Shown piece by piece: positions 42,881 to 54,056 of a DNA stretch of 64,000 bases (its first letter is position 1; every line of letters begins with the position of its first letter). The notes under the pieces were generated by a model that saw only the letters and a list, made by a program, of their open reading frames with translations, had not been told where the DNA came from and did no database searches. This DNA is from Polytrichum commune. Its lineage: Eukaryota > Streptophyta > Polytrichopsida > Polytrichales > Polytrichaceae. The stretch is from positions 51,205,169 to 51,269,168 of the forward strand of contig OX485806.1 of the NCBI GenBank assembly GCA_950295325.1, given 5' to 3'. The position numbers and the translations under genes were made by a program.

Positions 42881-44090
42881 TTATCGTTGGGCAAAAAAGC
42901 AGCTACGTTTGGAATGGCTCCACCTATCCATGTTTGATTTGAGCCAACAATGTTTTTTTTTCCTTCAAACGACGTGCAAGTTAGCCAATAGGTGTTTCAA
43001 CATGGAAGTATCACATATGGCAACGTCTAGGTTGCAAACATGTTTTCCCATGTCCTCCCTAGATGGTGTGAGATATCGGCTACCACTAGCATGCAACACC
43101 ATTAGGGCAGGGCATGGTGGTCTAGTATCATAACAATTTTTTGGGAAATGTACAACAAATTCCAGCATGTTACCATACCCTCCCTCAAATGTGCCTATAA
43201 GAGATTTATAGTAATGTGTAATTGTCCTATCTACAAGGATATGATGGAGTATCATCAAGATCTTTATCTAATGTTTACACATATGTTTTCTTTTAGTGCC
43301 CACACGCAATCACAACAACCCCACTCATAGTCTAGGTTGTGCACATAGTACAAATTAGCTGCGTTGTTTTTGGAAGTTACTAGTGCTAGACAATCATTCA
43401 CAATGGGGAGAGTGACACAACTGTCGCGAATTCCTTGAGCTTTGAGCACTACATTGATAACAAATTTCTTTTGTTTCAAGTTGGGGACAAACCCGTGTTG
43501 TTTTTTCATTGCATGGTATTATTAATGGGAAAGAATTTCCTCTATCAATTTGTATATGACCCAATCCAAATGACAACTACATATTGTATTTTTTGATACA
43601 TGCGAGGTGATTTTAAGGTTGGAAAGGTAGCTTTCGATTGCTGCATTTATGATTTTCTCAACATATGAAAGGGTGCGATGGTCCACAACCCACATATGGG
43701 TCTTATGTGCCTATTGTTCATCGAAATAAGCCCAAATATTGCTCACAATGGAAAAGCTATCCATAGGAGCATTCAATTCCCGAATAACCGAAGGCCCCAT
43801 CCCATCTCCCTGAGAGCACTTTGTGTCGTACATAGTACAACCCAATTTTTTTACTACACTAGCACGGATAGCATGGTCTTTAATTTGGCTACTGCCTTTT
43901 TCTCCCATACATAACAAACATGCCACATGCATAAGAATACTTTCACTCAAGGCCATACAAACTGCAACCCTCCAATCTCAGGTTGCGCACAAATTGTAAT
44001 GAATGCATTTGGCATCCAATTTTCTTGCACCGATTGTGAGCCACTCAAACCTCTCACGGGTTGAATTAAGGCCCACAATCTATAAAAACC
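42880..44090 (-). pseudogene. Second MULE/SWIM-type transposase relic (C-terminal half)
   Basis: Minus-strand text after an AG at about 44,086: IVGLNSTRERFEWLTIGARK, LDAKCIHYNLCAT, a stop, then DWRVAVCMALSESILMHVAC, NIWAYFDEQ, stop, HKTHMWVVDHRTL, INAAIESYLSNLK, and then YYVHNLDYEWGCCDCVWALK followed by ENICVN. This resembles plant transposase relatives with 'AAIESYHSNLK' and a SWIM finger 'CxCxW....NxCKH'; here CKH has become CVN. It differs from the transposase at 30-33 kb, so it is a separate family. Stops and frameshifts make it non-functional. No terminal repeats were located. Confidence 0.6.
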
Positions 44091-44480
44091 AAAGAAGTTA
44101 ATTATTAGAAATAATTAGTGTATAGGTGGCTACTAGGTTTTGAGACATCCGCCTATGGATGCGAGTTGTGCAAGAAACTGGTATTAGATATGGACAAACC
44201 CGGGTTCAAATCCAGTTGGTTACATTGACTCGCGCTATCCCAAATTGAGCTAGTATTAAAGCAAAAATATTCTATAGGCAGATACAAAGAAAAAATACTA
44301 CACGGGTATGCGTAGAACTTTCTCGATTATTTTTTATCTTTAGAAACTTGTTATTATCTATCCGTATGAATCAATCAAACTGCTCATGGTTGGGTTGTAG
44401 TCTAAATAGAAATGAAGTTTGTAAATAGAAATTAGATTTATGTTAATTAGTTAGTATGAAGAAATTTAGACAATGCATGA
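44091..44480. other. No gene seen
   Basis: AT-rich sequence upstream of the transposase relic, with no open frame of interest. Confidence 0.4.
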
Positions 44481-44680
44481 GGGAGAGCGAAAGACAACGT
44501 CAAATGGATGAAAAACAACGTAAAACGACGTCGAATGGATAAATAACAGCGTAGAATGACATCGAATGGATGAATGACATCTTAGGACGACGCCTAATGG
44601 ATGAATGACAGCGTAGAATGACATCGAATGGCGGAATGACAACGTAAAACGATGTCGAATGAGAACAACAACGAATAGAA
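44481..44680. repeat. 33-bp minisatellite
   Basis: Five to six imperfect units of about 33 bp with TCGAATGGATGAATGACA and GCGTAGAATGACA cores. Open frames across it (minus strand, HSMSFYAV-type repeats) are repeat translations. Confidence 0.75.
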
Positions 44681-45159
44681 AATGATGTCAAACGGATGAG
44701 ATGTTGAACGGATGAAGGCCATTGGATCAAACAATTGGGAAACCAAGACCGTTAAATCTAGGGGTTTAGATAATGGCGGCTAGGGTGTTGGCGGCCATGA
44801 ATGCCAACCGTTAGATGTAGGTATGACTATATCTACGGCCAAAAAGGCTTGGTGGTTAGAAGAGTAGTCCCCCGAAGGGAGCACGGGGGCTAAACTCTTA
44901 CTCTTGTGGTTAGGACTACTCTTCTCGCTCCCCCCTCTCCATGTAGGTAGATGAAAAGAGTTGTTGAAGGGTAGGAATAAGAATGATGGACAAAAAGGTT
45001 TTATAAACCCCTATGGATGTTGAATAACAACATTTTTGAACCCTATGAATGTTGAATAAAAGGGTTTTTGAACCCTACTAAACAAAGGTGTTATTATCTA
45101 GTTGTATTAGTTTTGATATCCTAATTTATTGGATTTTTAAATTGTTACTTAATCTTTAA

Positions 45160-45850
45160 CTCCAATAGTTATTGCCTTAGTCTATATACTAGTTTATGTG
45201 TTAGCCTTTGCATTATTATTATATCAGTCCTCTGCAATAATTTTCTATGTTATTCTCTTGCATTACGTTTTACATTGGAACTTGGATTAATCTCTTGCAT
45301 CAGTCTCCTATAGTAAACTTTTGTATTATGTTCTACATCAGTCCGATGCATTAAGCTTCTATATTAGTCCCCTGCATTAGATTTACATTAGATTCTGCAT
45401 TAGTCTTATGCATCAGTATTTTATAATACTCTCGTGCATTATGTTCGGTATTATTCTTTTACATTAGGTTTTGTGTTAGACTTTGCATTACTAATCTTCA
45501 TTAGTCTTCTACATCAATATCCTACATTCGTGCTCAATATTCATGTTTTGCATGTTATACAGTAGTGTACTACATGTCATGTAGTAATGTACTGCGTGTA
45601 ATACAGTAGTGTACTACGTGTTATGTAGTAATGTTCTACATGTCATGCAGTAATGTCAGCGTGTTATGGAGTAATGTTCTGCATGTTATGGAGTAATGTT
45701 TGTGTGTTATACAATAGTGTTCTGCATGTCATGTAGTAATGTCTGCGTGTTATGCAGTAATATTTTGTATGTCATGCAGTAATGTTTGCGTGTTATACAG
45801 TAATGTTCTACATTAATCATCTGTATCAGACCCTACATTAGTTTTCTACA
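45160..45850. repeat. Short-period repeats (CTGCATTAG and ATGTAGTAATGT types)
   Basis: The left half has scattered TTCTACATCAGT/TTTTGCATTAG motifs every ~20 bp. From 45,540 to 45,810 there are units of roughly 20-44 bp built from TGTTCTGCATGTCATGTAGT and AATGTCTGCGTGTTATGCAG. No coding content. Confidence 0.7.
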
Positions 45851-45949
45851 TTATAGGAATTAGAAGGTCATTGCTCGGAGGCATTAGAATAGTACACCCA
45901 TCCGGCCAATCTTATGGGTTGTTACTTCGCTTGAAGTAACAATTGTCAT

Positions 45950-46223
45950 CACAGGTTGTTATAGTATTGCTCTAGCAACGCAATGATCAACATAAGAGTG
46001 GACTTCCATGAATGGAAGTCCACATCTAAGAATTGGTTACCAACTATGGGTGAGTCTTGAAAGCAAAGTAGGAGAGTTGGTTCCCTTCTTATGAACTATA
46101 AGGTCTGCGCAATGGGGAATTAACCATAAGCATGGCGGAATGTGAAAGGTTAGCGCTCGTGACCCTTGCTAGAATTGAAAAAATGACCAAGATAATTAAA
46201 GGGTGCTAGCAAGGGTTGCAACA
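45950..46223. repeat. Solo-LTR-like repeat, partial copy 4
   Basis: It matches the last ~280 bp of copies 1 and 2: TTGCTCTAGCAACGCAATGA, TGGACTTCCATGAATGGAAG, TTAGCGCTCGTGACCCTTGC, ending GGGTTGCAACA. The 5' part is missing or too diverged. Confidence 0.7.
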
Positions 46224-49200
46224 TGAATTGTTTCCAACATACATTCCAACAAATTAGGTTTTCATTTTGTTCCACGGTGTAGAAAATGTGATTGGTTGTA
46301 ATTTGTCAAGTAATCCCTTGGTAATCCTCTCAAATTCCAATTCTATTTTAATTTTTGATTTTCTTCAAAACATCTCCACATTTGATCAATGTTTATTCGG
46401 CTCATACACAATACTAAGGTAAAACATTTGTTGATGCTAGTCCATTCCTTGCTTTCATGTAGTTGGAATATTCCCATGGCCAACTTTATATAAATTTTCT
46501 TTGATTGGTTGTTAAAATCTCCTCTACCAATTTGTTGTGAGTGTTTTTCAACTCTTGTTTGCCACTCATGAAATTTTTAATTGTGGTTTGTCATAATTTG
46601 TAAAATCGGGTTTTTCTAGGTCATTTTATTTGGATTTATTTTGAGCCTCGCTTCCCTTAAATATAATTTCACAAAATTTGAGGAAGCTCAGTTCATCCAA
46701 AGTAGTTTATATCTCCTGATCGTTATTCGTATGTGTCCTTTCACTTGTCATTCTTCCAATTAAAGTGCATATTCTCCAAATGTGCTAGATCTTTGTTAAA
46801 TAGAACTTCATTTAGTACATATTCCGTTGTAGTCCTCCGATCGGTACATGCTTTGAGTAAGCATTGCCAAAATCACCAAAGCATGTTTATGGCAAGAATT
46901 TCCCAACATCGTTGCCAGAATGATCAACACCATGGGTTATTCCTATGCAATAAGCTAGGATAATTCATGTTGAAACACCATGTTAATTTATAATTGCATA
47001 AGCACTATCGTATTTCATTAACATGCTTTATTAAGCCCTTCAATAACTTTTAAACCTCCTTTCTTTTTATGTTTTGATTAAAAATATTTTTGGAGTTAAA
47101 AGATCTCAATCTTAATTATCTCATTCTCAATGTAAGGCTCATTGATTGTAAGAAATAATCAAGATAGAGTAAGATCTTGGAGGTGTGTCAACATCCCAAA
47201 GTTCCCTTCATATCATACTATGCTAAGCCACGTTAATCAACATACTCTCAACACCGCTTTGTAAAAAGGGATGGCTCCTAAAATTTGAAATACTTGAAGA
47301 TAAGGTTCAAGGCATATCCAAATCTTGAAGTTAAATGGAAATTAATTAAAACTTGGAAAATAGAAATTGAGAGAGTAATGGGCATATTGTCCATCTACAA
47401 ATCCATGTGCAATCACAGCTTAAATCAAACCAACACCAATCATGAAATTGAATGTTTCAATGAACACATTGGAATCCAATGGTGGTAATTCCTTGTAGTA
47501 AGTTTTTGCTATGTCTCAAAACAACAAAACCCAGGGAACGATGTCTCCAGGAAGACTGAGATAGTGTCTATAAGGGTTAATATCACATTGGATTAAGGTT
47601 CTTAATAACATCTTAGGGTATTTCTTCCTTCATCCTTTCATTATTCCACTTATTCGCCACTCTTATGGTTCCTTTGTGTTTTCTCAATCGTGAGTGATTC
47701 CGTCCTATCTTCAGGGAATTTTCTATCACTCTATGTCTTGACCTATTTCAGTCGTGAAGCTCAAAAGCTTGGCAAGTTGTCCTTGGCAATTGGTCGGGAC
47801 CGTAGTCCGGGATAATGTCTTTTTGCATGCCACATTGTCTTTCACAACAAGAATCGAGCTTTTGCAATAATCTCAAATTAATCATTTTTAGTTTAACTTA
47901 CAATCTTTCGGCCATTCTTCTCAAAACTATAACCATCCTCCTCATCTCCCACTTATCTGGCAACTCATCGCCACAAACAACACAAGATCATACATAATCA
48001 ATGTATCAACAATTCAGGCGATATTCCTTGATTAATACTTAAGTTCATTTTAAGCTTAAAAGGATGCACCTTTGGTAATGTCTTTCACTAAGTAACAACT
48101 TCTCTCTCATGAGAGGGTAATGTCTTTTTGCAGCACATAGCCTGCTACTAAGTATGTTTTTGTCCTTACAATCCTACATCGGCTTCACGCCAAGTAATGT
48201 CTTGTAGCCATGCTTAGGCTTTCATCTGGTACACTTGCCTCTCAAGAGCCTTCTCTCTCTCAGGGAGGACACCTGTAAAGGCTATGGTCTAGCCAGTCTT
48301 CTCCTCTTCCCACTCTGACTCACTCAACGGCCATGAAGACTATTGCTCTCCTTCTCATGTTAATTGCCTCTTTGGTTACATGTAGGCGATAGCCAAATAA
48401 CACAGGCGATTGCCTTTCTTGGACTTCCTGCCTTCTCTGTCTCCTCTCCTTCTCTCTCCCTCTTGACTCCTCTCGATGCTGGCTATGGCCTTTATCCTGT
48501 CTCTACTCTTACTGGTCTCTTCCGAGACTCTACCACTCACTCGCCTACTTGCCGATGCTCTCAGTCACTTCCTACGGCTATTGGCCCTGCTTTCGCTCAA
48601 GGTCTATAGCCCTTTTTGCTCTCACTTCAGACTTCAAAATGCCTCTTTTTTTACTATGGCCACATTCAGACTTAGGCCACTCTTCCTGTCACAACCTTTC
48701 TTTCTAAGTTTCCTCGCCCTCTTGGCGTATGATAAGTCAATTCAAGACTCAAGACTATTGCCAAAAATCAGATAAACACTTCTTTATTCATCAACAACTT
48801 TCATACCACAACAACTTCCACTTCAAAGACTATTGCATGTCCAAGATACTTTACTCATATTGTTCAAGATCAAGGTTTACTGAGAATCTGAATCACTCAG
48901 CTCTCCACTCCGTCCACTACTGTCGGCCTCATGCTCGGCATTGCCTATTGCTAACTTGTTCGGCCTCAATCACTGAGTGCTTGAACGCTCCTAAACTGTC
49001 TAATTGCTCCTACCTGAGACTATGTCTGATACTACGATGAAAATAACCTACTTCGGCAATGGCCAGCCTCCTCCTTATTAGCGGGGGAGGAGAAGTTAGT
49101 TACAACTGTCTGCAAAATGGCTATTGCCCACTGTTCACACTGGCTAATTGCCCCTAAGTGACTATTGCTGCTAATAATCACTAAGTTAGTGGGTTGGGCT

Positions 49201-49432
49201 TTGAAGCCAGGCGATTGCCAAAAAATTGAGCTTACATATAGCCCCACACTAATCTTTTTGCGTCCCGCAAAAGCTACCTCTTTGCGCGCTTATTGCCTGC
49301 ATCCGAGTATCGGAATGGTCTCTGGGATGAGGGGCCATAGTCTTCAACATATCCTGGGGCCATCACCTCTTCTTGTGGAACCATTGTGTTGTGAATCAGT
49401 TTTTGATTCTTTAATGCTCTACTGAGAACACC
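46224..49432. other. No gene identified
   Basis: 3.2 kb of AT-rich, then CT-rich, sequence. Hints of retroelement-like text on the minus strand (46,250-46,950) were too weak to call. Repeated TAATGTCTTTTTGCA and CTATTGCC motifs occur between 47,800 and 49,300. Confidence 0.4.
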
Positions 49433-50006
49433 TTACCTCATGGTTCCAAACTCGTTCACTAGACTATGGTGTGGGCCAATGATGAAGTACGTCGCACACA
49501 TTGCCTCTAGACAGCGATACCACCGCGAAGAGTTGTAATTTATCTTCGTCAAAAACATTGCCTCCCGGTTAGCTCGACTTAGCAAATTGACATTGTAAGC
49601 GAACTCATACCTCTTACACCAGAAGCCAAGGATAGCTGTAAAGATCGCGGCACGGAACCACATTGGGTCTTGATGGTCGTGGTGAGCATATGAAAATTGC
49701 ATATTGGACTCGTAACACTCCTGATAGGTAACAAAACTGCCCGGGATAACTGGCCAATTGTACTCCAGGCTATCGATCAAGGCTTGAGGTGGCCACTTCC
49801 AACGTCTTAGGAAGTCACAGAATCTCGGGTCATTAGTAACAGTGACGGGAGGCTCGGAGCTCCATCCATGGCAAATTCGTCGATACACTACGTCGTGTGC
49901 CTCCTCTGGTCTAGTGTCGATTTGCCGGGATAGGCCTACGTCTTCTAGAATCCACTCGAAGGCCTTCCAGCTCGGAATTGGCTCCTCAAAAGCAATGTCA
50001 AAAAGG
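49433..50006 (-). pseudogene. Unidentified ORF interrupted by the CACTA element
   Basis: The frame is open from the transposon edge at 50,006 down to a TAG at 49,433, about 190 codons: LFDIAFEEPIPSWKAFEWIL, EDVGLSRQIDTRPEEAHDVV, YRRICHGWSSEPPVTVTNDP, then Trp- and Tyr-rich text (WFRAAIFTAILGFWCKRYEF) ending VNEFGTMR. No signal peptide or known motif. The frame runs right up to the CACTA terminus with no start codon needed, so the 5' part of the gene should lie on the other side of the transposon, beyond this window. Two hydrophobic stretches are short and probably globular core. Function unknown. Confidence 0.45.
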
Positions 50007-50095
50007 CACTAGTAGAAAACATGGTTAAAAAAAACCGCAGTCGTTTTTCTATTGCGGTTCTTTTTACCACTATTTTAATAGTTTTTTTGGGGGGG
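50007..50095. repeat. CACTA left terminal and subterminal repeats
   Basis: The terminal 13-mer CACTAGTAGAAAA matches the common plant CACTA consensus. Within 90 bp lie AAACCGCAGTCG and TTTCTATTGCGGTTCTTTTT, whose ACCGCA/TGCGGT cores are inverted; these are candidate transposase-binding repeats. A (TA)n run follows at 50,166-50,189. Confidence 0.75.
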
Positions 50096-50189
50096 CGATA
50101 ATTACCAATATTGGGTCACTGTCATTCAAGGTTTTAACTGTTTACACATCCTTTACGTACGTAAAATATATATATATATATATATATAT

Positions 50190-51132
50190 GTCTGGGTTAG
50201 TTCAGGTATGTACGTATCAGCAAGTGTTTGGTGCCTTTCGCAAAGAGTAAACGTTGATTCGGAGTTAATTCGAAATCACACTCCCATGTCATTCCATGAT
50301 CGAGCTATATATATGACTTTCAGGAGATATGCAATTGCTTGCCAAGTCCATATTATGTGAAAACACAGGTATGTCCTCGATTGCCTCTGCAACAATTAAT
50401 GCACACCTGGGGAGAACCCGCGGATCTCATCCAATCGTGCCCAATGCGCTCTTAGATCGTTGTTCTTCAATTCCTACGCGTGTTTCAATCGACCAACAGT
50501 GCACACACTCCCTTTAATTGTGGGACGGGTTTGTCCTATATTGACTGCCACGCACACCGACATGCTCCTACGTATTGGGTTCAGCCCTAGCTGCAATGAC
50601 GATGGCTGTCCAATGCTTGTTGGAAACATGTGGCATTTGGATGCAACTTGTAGTCAAAATACAGTTGCAGCTAACTTCCACTGTCTTCTGAAAACGAGTG
50701 TCACTCGATTTCCACTGGCACTGGAAATCGAGTGACACTTGATTTCCATTGACACCCGCAATGCGTTGTGCCTCAAGCGGACTGAACCCAAGAACAATTG
50801 CACATGCATTCAACCTACACTCGAATGCTACTTGCTCTTGTATTCAAATCATAGATTACAAATGGGACAGGTCAATGAGCAAGAGACACTGGAACTGAAA
50901 AAACTGGTCTGTACAATGGTTGCAATGATAACTACATTCCCATGAAAGAAAGTCGTGCACAGAATTACACACATACATGTCTATCAAGCGTCATAGTCTG
51001 CACACAAACTTCACATCATACATTTCAGCGATATGAAAATTTTGGGCAACATACTAGAGTTTCATTGTTTGGCAACTCCAATGAAGCTACACTAAATTGC
51101 GCATTCACTGTCAATAATATTATCTGCCATGC
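50190..51132. other. Transposon interior, no gene recognised
   Basis: Contains a partly palindromic stretch near 50,700-50,745 (ACTCGATTTCCACTGGCA / GGAAATCGAGTGACA-type text). No coding motif was identified. Confidence 0.4.
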
Positions 51133-53822
51133 TCAGTTAATACTGCGTCCCACATCTCTTAAAGTCTCAATGGAATTGCATTCAATGGTCCCAATATGTT
51201 TGAACCTTTCTTCTCTAAAAAATGAACTACTGTGGATGACATGTTCCAACAAGTACAAATTTGCTATTGAATCTATGGCCACATTTCGAACATTGAGCAG
51301 AGAACAGGATTGGCGTTCCGGGTCCAGGATGCTGTAGCGCTTCAAAGCCGCTGCCACAGTCCTTAAGAGTTCCAGACTTGCCAATCTGCACAATTAATTA
51401 CACTTTCAGGATTTATGCTTTGTACACTAAACAACTCTACATTTACTGACTGACATAACAAGTAGATACAAGGCATGAGTTTAGTGGAGCTTGTCATTTA
51501 CTCTGCAAAGTATACAGCTCCAAGTCCAACTAACAGAAGGAACCTTACACTAAACTCACTATAAATTGATGCAAATACTGCATGAATAGGATAATTGCCA
51601 TGTCATCTCCTTAACAAGTTAAAAACTACATTACATATTAATATCTATTTGAAGACCGTTTGAACGAACAAATAAAGCCCACAATGCAAGCACGGATCAT
51701 GTAAAAAGTACAAGCACGAATAACGAGTCAAAATTTTACCTGGAGAGGAGCAGTTCATAGCACCCCAATTTGGAAAGGCCGGTTAGATGAACACATGCGT
51801 GTCTTTGTATATGAAGAATACAATGATTCGATTTCAAATTTATGGAGTCAGGTTGAATGTAGCTAAACATGAAACCCAAACATGGCATGCCTACATTCAA
51901 CCTGACGCCATAAACTTGACCTCAAATCAAGTTTAGCAACCCCCAAGGACAACAGACCTCGGATCCGAGGCCTTCTGCAAAGTAGCCTATTGCAAAACAC
52001 CCTTCACACTTACCCGAACTATGCACATGTGAGACTGTACAAGACTCACGAAATCCAACTTTTTTGAGGTATGTCCATCCCCTGCCAAACTATGAGTGGT
52101 TTCTGCCTATATGTACACAATGCAAATATGGAGGGAAGAAGAATCTATCCATCATAAAGACCCGGGCCTCCATCAAAGTTGACAACCCTAGCCTCATTGG
52201 TGTATTGCAAAACTGCCACAACTAACCCTTCCCATGCAGTCTTCCCTACGCATTAATGCAGCCTGTTAAAAAGTTTGCATGCCTTCCTTCGCGGCGAAAC
52301 CACTAAATGTAAACTCCCACTCTGCATGCTTAACCTCCGCAGACTGAGACACCCCTTGATTGACATACTCTAGGGGAACATTTCTATATTATAAATTGGG
52401 ATTTTAAACGGCCTCTATAGTTTTCACAACATTAACTGCTCAAAACGATCTCCTGCTCCCTTGTTGGAAAGTTGGCGACTTCCAAACGTACTGCTGCAGC
52501 AAGTGACGGTTCGCAAGTCTTATCCATATTCTAAGTGTACCTGCCAATGTATGACCACTTCATGCATGTCAAGACGCAAAATATAATGTTCACTGGAAAC
52601 CTGTACTATGATAGCATGGTTGAGTTTAGCAGCTTGGTCTCTACATAAGGCACTGCAAAATTCAGCTGCATTGTACAGTAATTAGCTCTTGGGACAAATT
52701 AACGCATGTTGTGTGTAAGGGCAACCTCAATACGCCAATTAAAAGCTGCACTTCCCTACAACTAATGATATAATTATGTACTGACAATTCATTAGCTGTC
52801 ACTTGCAACCTGCAACAACTAGGATAAAAACACATTCAACGAACAAAGATATGGCACCATGCAAGCTCATAACATTTATATACAGCTGTTGTGTGAAGGG
52901 ATACATAATGTTACCTGAACAGCCCTATCCTCGGACTCTCAGAATCCAACCATGTGAGGTTGCTTAGGTTTTCCATCTGCGCAAAAGCACCACAATGAGC
53001 CTCTTTCTTTATGTTTGTAGACCATTCTGCCATGCACCTCCCTGCGGATGTGACCTCACCATCCAGCTCGAAGCCGACATATCACCCAAAATCGCATCCA
53101 ACACCTACACGATTACAATATGAGCAACATAGTCGTACACCAAACCAACAATAATTGATTGAAAACTCAAGACCATTTCATGCAGGACTACAGAAGACTC
53201 AACACAATGACTGCCTTACCATGAATTGTGCGAGGGTTGCCATGTTTCTTTGTGGAAGTCCACGATGTTGAGCTCGATGGGAGCTTCCCCAGAAACGACT
53301 AATGGGCAATGAACACATTTTCGTCGATGTCACTGCAACTTGAATGGATGAACATGCACAACCAGCGCATTCCAAACCTCCTCAACAGTCACATACCGCA
53401 CCGTCTCGGGAACTGGTAAATACTGCTAGATCCCCAAGACCCGGTATTAAGATAGCCGAAATGGTGCGGTGTAAAGCATGAATACAATTATTTTTCTGGG
53501 AAGGGCCCAAGAATAACACGACCCCAGGTACGTTGCCAAGCTCGCCAACCTGCGCATACTATGGCATCACAAATGTAAGAAACACCAACATCACTTCTCA
53601 TCAATTTACGATCCCAAGCCTCATCATCCACGCATTCTACACATTCGGGTACTGCATATGTAGTGTAACCACACCGGGGGCATAGGTTAGCCTGCCCCAA
53701 CCAAATTCACAGGGACTGATACACATGTGGCATAAGCCCACCAACAATCCCCTGTCATCATCCAAGGGTGCACATTGCCAATCACATACCCGTTGAGGAT
53801 GCCTATATGCTGCCAGGTTCAT
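51133..53822 (-). CDS. Possible spliced gene of unknown function inside the CACTA element
   Basis: Minus-strand coding-like segments: 53,822-53,488 region (LCPRCGYTTYAVPECVECVD with a CxxC..CxxC pattern); 52,980-52,917 (MENLSNLTWLDSESPRIGLF between AG and GT); and 51,388-51,133 (LASLELLRTVAAALKRYSIL ... ETLRDVGRSIN, stop). Typical plant splice borders surround the last two. CACTA elements often carry a second gene besides the transposase, and this could be that gene, on the same strand and downstream. The exon set is incomplete, and I cannot show that the pieces join in frame. Confidence 0.25.
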
Positions 53823-54056
53823 ACTAATTCACTAAATGAGTATTGAAGCAGAACACAATGAACTAAGTTAGCGTTGCAAGATATTCAGGTGATAGCATGC
53901 TACCTGTACACATCCTACCAATTTCCAGAGTAATAGTTATATCTGACAAAAACAAGACTGTGGCCTGGCCATGTCCCTATACACAAAAATGAGGTGCAAT
54001 GGGACTACACTCATAGAAGCCAACACGACTAGAGAAGCTAACTCCATTCTGTGGAA

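Noticed and set aside
44500-44730. Minus-strand frame with repeated HSMSFYAVI-like units
   Set aside because: It is the 33-bp minisatellite read in one frame.
46250-46960. Minus-strand text faintly like gypsy integrase or its neighbourhood
   Set aside because: No DDE or zinc-binding residues could be placed without several arbitrary frame changes.
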